A stretch of 5,333 bases of DNA from Chloroflexota bacterium (lineage in GTDB: Bacteria; Chloroflexota; Anaerolineae; Anaerolineales; Villigracilaceae): NCBI GenBank assembly GCA_016191895.1, contig JACPVD010000234.1, forward strand, positions 1 to 5,333, written 5' to 3'. Below are positions 1-3,931 of this stretch, in pieces. A program made the position numbers and the translations under genes. Numbering within the stretch: position 1 is the first letter of the stretch; the number at the start of each line of letters is the position of its first letter. The notes under the pieces were generated by a model. That model was not told the origin of the DNA and ran no database searches. It saw nothing but the letters and a program-made list of their open reading frames with translations.

Positions 1-141
1 ACATCCCAAACTTTTTAATGCCTCAACATATCCTTGATGCTGCGCGCGAGCAATATTTACATCAATGGGCGAGCGATCGATGTGTGTGATCTCGCATTCG
101 TCGAAGCGCGGGCTGACGTGACGGGTGATGGCGATGGTCAT
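1..141 (-). CDS. Dimethylargininase (DDAH) / arginine deiminase-like hydrolase, N-terminal 47 codons only
   Basis: Translating the minus strand from the ATG at 141-139 gives 47 uninterrupted codons running off the left edge. The product starts MTIAITRHVSPRFDEC, followed by THIDRSPIDV, an A-R-A-Q-H stretch and a G-Y-V-E-A-L helix. This pattern (short beta strand with R, 'THxxRxPID', then a helix with Q-H and Y-x-x-A-L) matches the amino end of DDAH-type enzymes of the amidinotransferase/arginine deiminase fold. Those enzymes hydrolyse N-omega-methylated arginines, or related guanidino compounds, to citrulline plus an amine in the cytoplasm. The catalytic Cys, His and acidic residues lie beyond the window, so activity and exact substrate cannot be judged. 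The start is supported by GGAGGG (minus strand, 157-152), which lies inside the last codons of the STAS gene. The stop of that gene is only 6 nt upstream, so translation is probably coupled. Family assignment rests on 47 residues and is moderately sure. Confidence 0.72.
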   Translation of the reverse strand, partial: MTIAITRHVSPRFDECEITHIDRSPIDVNIARAQHQGYVEALKSLGC

Positions 142-147
142 GGGGTT

Positions 148-525
148 TTATCCCTCCAGGGATTTTAATGCCGCTTCGATATTTTCATACATGGGCATGA
201 ATGTAAGAAAGCCGGACATGCTTAATGCGCGAAGCACCTGTGCCTGCGCGCCGCACAGGCGCAGGCGTGAGAGGTGATTGGGCCCTTCGGGCTTGAAAAG
301 TTTATGGGATTTTTGCAAAACACGAATGCCGGCGCTGGTGAGGATGCTGGTTTCAGCAAGGTTTAGAACGACGCCCGTTGCGCCCGCTGCATGGATTTCC
401 TCCACCTTCGATTGGAGGATGCCCTCTGTTTGACCGTCCAGCCAGCCTTGCAAATGCAGCGCGATCACAGATGCCCCGTTTTGCGTTTGTATCGTTTCGC
501 TTGTGATGATGAGGTCGGATTTCAT
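148..525 (-). CDS. STAS-domain protein, anti-sigma-factor-antagonist-like
   Basis: A 125-residue single-domain protein. It has a beta strand around residues 20-26, a G-W-L-D-G turn (27-31), a helix, a strand V-V-L-N-L (52-56), then the STAS loop I-L-T-S-A-G-I-R (61-68) leading into a helix, and a C-terminal helix ending in LKSLEG. This is the layout of SpoIIAA/RsbV-type STAS proteins, which bind anti-sigma kinases or act in other partner-switching modules. The usual loop is D-S-S/T-G-L. Here Asp is replaced by Thr and the second hydroxyl residue by Ala, leaving Ser64 as the only serine at the classical acceptor site, as in the 'SSAGLR' subclass. No kinase, phosphatase or sigma gene is nearby. 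The stop is 6 nt from the hydrolase start, and the ATPase gene ends about 100 nt upstream. An alternative ATG at 549 would add eight residues and abut the 59-bp repeat. Neither start has a good Shine-Dalgarno, so 525 is chosen on domain length. Confidence 0.85.
   Translation of the reverse strand: MKSDLIITSETIQTQNGASVIALHLQGWLDGQTEGILQSKVEEIHAAGATGVVLNLAETSILTSAGIRVLQKSHKLFKPEGPNHLSRLRLCGAQAQVLRALSMSGFLTFMPMYENIEAALKSLEG
152..157 (-). promoter_or_regulatory. Ribosome binding site of the hydrolase gene, inside the STAS gene
   Basis: GGAGGG on the minus strand lies 10 nt before the ATG at 141 and is formed by the last Glu-Gly codons of the STAS gene. It fixes the hydrolase start and suggests translational coupling of the two genes. 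Confidence 0.75.
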
Positions 526-549
526 GGGTTGAATTGACTGTCGCCGCAT

Positions 550-608
550 GCCGTCCCGCAGGTTTGGGTGAAAGACAAATCCGCTTTCCAGAAACCTGCG
601 GAACGTTT
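550..608 (-). repeat. Copy 1 of a 59-bp dispersed palindromic repeat
   Basis: Read on the minus strand, this segment matches 2246-2304 read on the plus strand at 49 of 59 positions without gaps, counted by eye. The two copies are therefore inverted relative to each other. The outer parts are most conserved (ATTTGTCTTTCAC and CCTGCGGGACGGC are identical), while the middle has drifted. The element is itself a dyad: 552-565 pairs with 592-605 over 14 bp, with one position that is G-U in the minus-strand RNA, around a 26-nt loop. It fills the gap between the ATPase stop and the STAS start. There it could act as a processing or stability hairpin or a weak terminator, although no U-run follows. It looks like a REP/MITE-type element, but that class is inferred from form only. 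Confidence 0.75.
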
Positions 609-624
609 CGTATGCGGTGCGAGA

Positions 625-1386
625 TTAATTGTCGTCATTACGGTAGCGATCGATCAACGCTTTGGTGCGCGGGTCTTTGGGGTTGCTGAACAGGTCGGCG
701 GGTTTTGCGTCTTCGATCAATTCACCTTCGGCCATCACAAGGACTCTGTCTGCCACGTCTTTGGCGAAGCCCATCTCGTGTGTAACCACAACCATGGTCA
801 TGCCTTCTTTTGCGATCTTCTTCATTACGTTCATCACTTCGCCGATCAGTTCGGGGTCGAGCGCGGAGGTGGGTTCGTCGAAAAGCATTACGCGCGGTTC
901 CATGGTCAGCGCGCGGGCGATGGCGACGCGCTGTTTTTGCCCGCCGGAGAGCCGCATGGGATATTCGTCTTTTTTGAAAAGCAATCCCACGCTATCGAGG
1001 TTTTGCTCGGCGAGTTCGATTGCTTTTTTACGATCCATGCCTTTGACAATGACCGGCCCCTCGATGACGTTTTCCAGCACGCTCATGTGCGGGAATAAAT
1101 TGAATTCCTGAAACACCATGCCGGTTTTCAGGCGCACATCATGAACCAATTGGCGGTGTTGCGCCCCCTTTTCTCCTCCTTCCACTTTTACGCCATCCAC
1201 TTCGATGCTCCCGTGCGACGGCTCTTCGAGAAAGTTGATACAGCGCAAGAGCGTGCTTTTGCCGGAGCCGCTTCGCCCGATCAGGCAGACCACCTGCCGT
1301 TGTGGAATTTCGAGAGTGATATTTTTCAACACGTGCAAATGGCCGAAATATTTATCGAGATTGGAGATCTTGACAATGGGAACCAT
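625..1386 (-). CDS. Polar amino-acid ABC transporter, ATP-binding protein
   Basis: A 253-residue ABC ATPase of the GlnQ/HisP/ArtP class, which works as a cytoplasmic dimer powering amino-acid import. All motifs are intact: Walker [10 protein letters not shown] (37-45), Q-loop Gln93 in [16 protein letters not shown], signature LSGGQ (146-150), Walker B VMLFDEP with catalytic Glu171, D-loop SALD (174-177) and switch His203 in [10 protein letters not shown]. The sequence F-N-L-F-P-H-M after the Q-loop is characteristic of the polar amino-acid (PAAT) subfamily. Length is within the family's usual 240-255 range. The ATG lies 1 nt after the permease stop and is preceded by AAAGGAG (minus strand, 1402-1396) formed by the permease's last codons, so the two genes are translationally coupled. 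A short stretch rich in G, E and K around residues 69-79 is somewhat longer than in the shortest homologues. The substrate cannot be read from this subunit. Confidence 0.97.
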   Translation of the reverse strand: MVPIVKISNLDKYFGHLHVLKNITLEIPQRQVVCLIGRSGSGKSTLLRCINFLEEPSHGSIEVDGVKVEGGEKGAQHRQLVHDVRLKTGMVFQEFNLFPHMSVLENVIEGPVIVKGMDRKKAIELAEQNLDSVGLLFKKDEYPMRLSGGQKQRVAIARALTMEPRVMLFDEPTSALDPELIGEVMNVMKKIAKEGMTMVVVTHEMGFAKDVADRVLVMAEGELIEDAKPADLFSNPKDPRTKALIDRYRNDDN

Positions 1387-1387
1387 G

Positions 1388-2206
1388 TTATCGGTCTCCT
1401 TTGGCGAGGCGGGTTTCGAGAATATTCTGTAGGTACGAAAGGATGATGGTCATCACCCAGTAAAAAATGGCGGCCATGATGAGCGCTTCCAGGTTGTGGA
1501 ATTGCGCGCGCCCGACTTTTACGGAGCGCCACATCAACTCATGCACAAACCCGGTCGCGGAGACCAGCGCCGAGTCTTTGGTCATGGCGATGAATTCATT
1601 GCCGGTGGGGGGAATGGCGAAGCGCAATGCTTGTGGAAGAATGATGCGTTTCAGGGTTTGCGTGGGAGTCATGCCCAGCGCCATGGCGGCTTCGCGCTGG
1701 CCTTTGCCTACGGAGGCCAGTCCGGCGCGAAAAATCTCGGACATGTATGCCCCGTAATTTAATCCCAGCGCGATGACGCCCGCCCAAAGCCCGGGCAGGC
1801 GAATGCCAACCTGCGGCAGGGCAAGGAAGAAGAACATGATCTGCAAATACAAAGGCGTGCCGCGAATCAAGGAAACGTAAAACGTACTCAGCGCATAAAT
1901 GGGCGGAATTGTGGAGAGTCTCCCCAGGGCGGCGAACAGGGCGAGCAGGGTTGCGAAAATAATGGAAAGAATGGAGATGCGAATGGTTTCGCCCAGGCCG
2001 CCGGCGATAAACAACATGTTATCTCTAATAAATTGCGTATCTACATCGATTGGTCCGCTGAAAAGATAGACCAGGAAAAATAGCAGAATCCCCCAGGTGA
2101 TGGCCACATTGGTGCGAAAAAGCCGTTCCTTGCGCTTTTGCGCTTCAAAAAGAAGTTCAGCCTGCGATTTTGGTGCGTCGGAATCTTTGTTCGAGAATAG
2201 GCTCAT
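1388..2206 (-). CDS. Polar amino-acid ABC transporter, permease protein
   Basis: A 272-residue inner-membrane permease of the HisM/GlnP family. After a charged cytoplasmic N-terminus (residues 1-33, rich in K, E and R) come hydrophobic segments at about 34-49, 67-93, 103-130, 139-159 and near 245-265. Family signatures are [11 protein letters not shown] (112-122), [10 protein letters not shown] (153-162) and the EAA loop E172-A-A-x-A-L-G178, continuing to LPQALR, which docks onto the ATPase. A single permease gene implies a homodimer. Start choice: the ATG at 2206 has AAAGGAA seven nt upstream. A longer frame reaching 2290 would begin inside the palindromic repeat and add 28 residues without family resemblance, so it is rejected. 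The N-terminal charged extension of about 33 residues before the first membrane segment is longer than in the classical enterobacterial proteins. A hairpin upstream (2318-2351) separates it from the binding-protein gene. Confidence 0.96.
   Translation of the reverse strand: MSLFSNKDSDAPKSQAELLFEAQKRKERLFRTNVAITWGILLFFLVYLFSGPIDVDTQFIRDNMLFIAGGLGETIRISILSIIFATLLALFAALGRLSTIPPIYALSTFYVSLIRGTPLYLQIMFFFLALPQVGIRLPGLWAGVIALGLNYGAYMSEIFRAGLASVGKGQREAAMALGMTPTQTLKRIILPQALRFAIPPTGNEFIAMTKDSALVSATGFVHELMWRSVKVGRAQFHNLEALIMAAIFYWVMTIILSYLQNILETRLAKGDR
1396..1402 (-). promoter_or_regulatory. Ribosome binding site of the ATPase gene, inside the permease gene
   Basis: AAAGGAG on the minus strand lies 9 nt before the ATPase ATG and is made by the Lys-Gly-Asp codons that end the permease. 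Together with the 1-nt gap between the genes, it indicates coupled translation of the two subunits. Confidence 0.75.
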
Positions 2207-2213
2207 GGAACTG

Positions 2214-2220
2214 TTCCTTT
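2214..2220 (-). promoter_or_regulatory. Ribosome binding site of the permease gene
   Basis: AAAGGAA on the minus strand is spaced 7 nt from the ATG at 2206. It decides the start in favour of 2206 over the in-frame ATG at 2290, which lacks such a site and lies in repeat sequence. Confidence 0.75.
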
Positions 2221-2245
2221 CCACGTGATGTGTTGCTTTTACGCA

Positions 2246-2304
2246 AAACGTCCCGCAGATTTTTGCGAAATCGATTTGTCTTTCACTCAATCCTGCGGGA
2301 CGGC
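2246..2304 (+). repeat. Copy 2 of the 59-bp dispersed palindromic repeat
   Basis: Read on the plus strand it matches the minus-strand reading of 550-608 at 49 of 59 positions. Its ends form a perfect 10-bp dyad, CGTCCCGCAG (2249-2258) with CTGCGGGACG (2293-2302), around a 34-nt loop. It sits in the gap between the binding-protein and permease genes, in the permease leader and just downstream of the terminator-like hairpin at 2318-2351. Two diverged inverted copies about 1.7 kb apart suggest a dispersed family rather than a local duplication. Confidence 0.75.
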
Positions 2305-2317
2305 GCGCACCTTAAAT

Positions 2318-2351
2318 AACGGGAAGCGATATTATTATATCGCTTCCCGTT
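2318..2351 (-). terminator. Hairpin attenuator / partial terminator after the binding-protein gene
   Basis: AACGGGAAGCGATAT (2318-2332) pairs perfectly with 2337-2351 around a 4-nt loop, giving a 15-bp stem. On the minus strand it begins 15 nt after the binding-protein stop and is followed by UUAUUUAAGG, a short and interrupted U-run. That suits partial termination or protection of the upstream mRNA from 3' exonucleases. Both outcomes would yield more binding protein than permease and ATPase, as is usual for ABC importers. Full termination cannot be excluded, in which case the permease would need its own promoter. Confidence 0.8.
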
Positions 2352-2366
2352 CAAAAACACTCGATG

Positions 2367-3266
2367 TTACTTGGGCGCCTGGGTCAGGTCCTCGCCGAAC
2401 CATTTGTTCGAGAGGTCAGCCAGACGGCCATCGCCATGCATGGCGGTGAAGAGTTTGTTCACTTCTTCGATCAGGGAGGCGGTGGCCAGTGTCGAAGCCT
2501 TGTCGAACGCAGCGGCCAGGTCTTCAGAGTAAACTGCTCCGCCCAGTTGAACGACTGAAATTCCCGCGGCGATGTTTGCATTCACCACAGTTGCAGAAGT
2601 GGAGTATGCCGCAAAATCGGTGCGACCAGCGGCCAAAGCCTGGGCGCATTCCTGGTCGGAATCCAGCGGCACAACGGTGATATCGGCAGGAGGCTGGGCG
2701 TAGATGGACGAAGCCGGCAGGCCAAGATCGCCGCCATTGAGCCAGGTTTCGTAGGTGGTCGAAACGCCGGCGCAGATCGCTTGTCCTGCAAGATCATCCA
2801 GCGAGGTGAAGCCGGAGTCGGCAAGCACGGCGACCACGGCAGGCGTGTAATAGTACGGTGTGCTGAAATCGAGAACCTTCTGGCGCTCGGTGGTAATGGT
2901 CATCGAACCGACGCTCATATCCCATTTGTCGGCCCAATTGCCGGCGGTGAGCGTATCCCAGCCGGGGGTGGCGAAACAGGTCTCCACGCCGAGCGCATCG
3001 CCGACGGCAATCGCCACATCCACATCGAAGCCTTGCATTTCAGTGGTGGTCAGGGCGTCTGACGGGCACTTGGTATCGGCAGGGCGCTTGCCCTCGGTGT
3101 TCAGGGATGATTGCGGGGCATAATTTGGATCCGTCGAGATCAAAATATAGCCGCGTTCCTTGATTGCGCCGAGCAAGTCCTCGGCCTTGGAACCACCCCC
3201 GCCACAAGCGGTCAACACCAGGGATGCCAGTACAAGCAGGCTGGTCAACGTAAACAGTTTTTTCAT
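2367..3266 (-). CDS. Polar amino-acid ABC transporter, substrate-binding lipoprotein
   Basis: A 299-residue extracytoplasmic solute-binding protein of family 3 (SBP_bac_3). It has a lipoprotein signal of Lys2-Lys3, a hydrophobic core and lipobox L-T-A-C, so Cys21 is the likely lipidated residue, followed by a Gly/Ser linker. Family landmarks are STDPNYAP (44-51), GFDVDVA (79-85), the strand S-M-T-I-T-T-E-R (121-128, with the ligand-carboxylate Arg128), K-V-L-D-F-S-T-P-Y-Y (130-139) and D-L-A-G-Q (158-162). Two departures from typical members: about 20 extra residues between YAP and GFDVDV (roughly 52-75), and four cysteines besides the lipobox (67, 97, 165, 207) that could form disulfides. 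The ATG at 3266 is chosen because GGAGGA lies 4 nt upstream. A TTG at 3278 overlaps that site and would disrupt the signal peptide start. First gene of the cluster, as usual for these importers. The ligand is an amino acid by family but is not identified. Confidence 0.96.
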   Translation of the reverse strand: MKKLFTLTSLLVLASLVLTACGGGGSKAEDLLGAIKERGYILISTDPNYAPQSSLNTEGKRPADTKCPSDALTTTEMQGFDVDVAIAVGDALGVETCFATPGWDTLTAGNWADKWDMSVGSMTITTERQKVLDFSTPYYYTPAVVAVLADSGFTSLDDLAGQAICAGVSTTYETWLNGGDLGLPASSIYAQPPADITVVPLDSDQECAQALAAGRTDFAAYSTSATVVNANIAAGISVVQLGGAVYSEDLAAAFDKASTLATASLIEEVNKLFTAMHGDGRLADLSNKWFGEDLTQAPK

Positions 3267-3270
3267 TTTC

Positions 3271-3276
3271 TCCTCC
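3271..3276 (-). promoter_or_regulatory. Ribosome binding site of the binding-protein gene
   Basis: GGAGGA on the minus strand lies 4 nt before the ATG at 3266. It is the strongest Shine-Dalgarno on the minus strand in this window and is consistent with high expression of the binding protein. It rules out the overlapping in-frame TTG at 3278. Confidence 0.8.
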
Positions 3277-3342
3277 AAGAGAAATTAAAGTGGATTGGCA
3301 ATTCCGTCCATTGCCGCAGGATGATGCCCACCCCGCGGCTTA

Positions 3343-3371
3343 AGCATAGACTACTTTTTGCATTTGTGCAA
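3343..3371 (-). promoter_or_regulatory. Candidate promoter of the transporter cluster
   Basis: On the minus strand, TTGCAC (3371-3366) and TATGCT (3348-3343) are separated by 17 nt, resembling sigma-70 -35 and -10 boxes with 3 and 4 of 6 consensus matches. They lie about 77 nt upstream of the binding-protein ATG. The leader also contains a small 6-bp hairpin (3297-3302 with 3310-3315). The boxes are only moderate matches, so this is a prediction from position and spacing. Confidence 0.4.
3358..3371. promoter_or_regulatory. Inverted repeat TTGCA-N4-TGCAA between divergent promoters (possible operator)
   Basis: A perfect 5-bp dyad with a 4-bp spacer covers both candidate -35 boxes. A second imperfect palindrome, GTACAATTGCAC (3389-3400, 10 of 12 symmetric), lies 17 bp downstream and shares the TTGCA element. 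Such placement is typical of a repressor site controlling divergent genes, but no regulator gene is present in the window and the arms are short. Confidence 0.35.
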
Positions 3372-3387
3372 GGATTATTTTCATAAT
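3358..3387 (+). promoter_or_regulatory. Candidate promoter of the SCP2 gene
   Basis: TTGCAT (3358-3363) and CATAAT (3382-3387) are separated by 18 nt. The -10 box matches 5 of 6 consensus bases and the -35 box 3 of 6. It lies about 40 nt upstream of the SCP2 start. Its -35 region interleaves with the divergent promoter on the other strand, so the two may compete for polymerase or share one regulator. Confidence 0.45.
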
Positions 3388-3410
3388 GGTACAATTGCAC
3401 ATCAGTTCAC

Positions 3411-3418
3411 TTTTGGAG
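3411..3418 (+). promoter_or_regulatory. Ribosome binding site of the SCP2 gene
   Basis: TTTTGGAGG ends at 3419, with GGAGG at 3415-3419, 8 nt before the ATG at 3428. The in-frame ATG at 3386 overlaps the predicted -10 box and has no such site, so the start is placed at 3428. Confidence 0.75.
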
Positions 3419-3427
3419 GCGAATCAT

Positions 3428-3835
3428 ATGGCTATCTTTCCCAGCGAAGAATGGTTGCGCGGGCTTTACGAACGAATTAATTCGGACGAAAAATACAGGG
3501 CGGTTGCAAAAAACTGGGAGGGCGACCTGTTCTTTTTCATCGAACCGGAAGGCAATTTGAAGGAAAGCCTCACGTTCTATCTTGACCTGTGGCATGGCGC
3601 GTGTCGAAAGGCCGTTTTCAAGCCTGATCCGTCCGACTACCCAAACCCCACCTTTACCCTGACGTCTTCCTACAACAACATCACCTCTGTATTGACCGGC
3701 AAAATGAATCCGATGACCGCCATGATGACCTCGAAGTTGAAGGTTAAGGGAAGCATGGGGTACATGATGCGCAACGTTCCCACTGTTTTAGATTTTGTCC
3801 GCGTGGCCGGCGAAGCGACGAACGAAATAATGTAG
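3428..3835 (+). CDS. SCP2 sterol-binding domain protein
   Basis: A 135-residue single-domain soluble protein resembling the sterol carrier protein 2 fold, which holds hydrophobic ligands such as lipids or acyl chains in an internal tunnel. N-terminal helix with F-P-S-E-E-W-L-R-G-L-Y; strands around D-L-F-F-F-I-E-P-E-G and T-F-Y-L-D-L; aromatic/proline-rich middle (P-S-D-Y-P-N-P-T-F-T-L-T-S); then the typical C-terminal pattern L-T-G-K-M-N-P-M-T-A-M-M-T-S-K-L-K-V-K-G-S-M-G, followed by a helix. No signal peptide, so cytoplasmic. The methionine-rich segment between residues 91 and 112 is notable. It lies 96 nt upstream of, and in the same direction as, an aldehyde:ferredoxin oxidoreductase gene. 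It may present a hydrophobic aldehyde or acid to that enzyme, but this is inference from position only. The ligand is unknown. Confidence 0.88.
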   Translation: MAIFPSEEWLRGLYERINSDEKYRAVAKNWEGDLFFFIEPEGNLKESLTFYLDLWHGACRKAVFKPDPSDYPNPTFTLTSSYNNITSVLTGKMNPMTAMMTSKLKVKGSMGYMMRNVPTVLDFVRVAGEATNEIM

Positions 3836-3931
3836 TTAACTTTCGCGTTGAGCGGCCTTCCCTGCGGTTCCTCCCGCTTCGCGACTCACTGTGCCGAAGG
3901 GGCATGTGTCTCCCAGGACGAAAATCACAAA
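3836..3931 (+). other. 96-bp gap between SCP2 and oxidoreductase genes
   Basis: GC-rich spacer containing short imperfect dyads, for example AGCGG (3850-3854) with a downstream CCGCT. No stem followed by a T-run is seen, so no terminator is called, and no convincing promoter boxes were found. Read-through from the SCP2 gene into the oxidoreductase gene is therefore the simplest reading. An AGGA about 13 nt before the ATG at 3932 is a weak ribosome binding site. Confidence 0.4.

Noticed and set aside
568..1111. Open frames on the plus strand opposite the ATPase gene
   Set aside because: They are antisense shadows of a gene with all ABC motifs intact. Their translations show no recognisable domain and no ribosome binding site.
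2207..2290. N-terminal extension of the permease to an ATG at 2290
   Set aside because: The extra 28 codons run through the palindromic repeat and do not resemble permeases, while a good ribosome binding site precedes the ATG at 2206.
2246..2351. Riboswitch or T-box in the permease leader
   Set aside because: The structure is accounted for by one simple hairpin plus a repeat copy that also occurs elsewhere in the window. No conserved riboswitch core was recognised.
3386..3427. N-terminal extension of the SCP2 protein to an ATG at 3386
   Set aside because: That ATG overlaps the predicted -10 box and lacks a ribosome binding site, whereas GGAGG is correctly placed for 3428.
3836..3931. Terminator or third copy of the 59-bp repeat between SCP2 and oxidoreductase
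   Set aside because: CCTGCGG occurs here, but the rest of the 59-bp element does not match. The short dyads lack a T-run.
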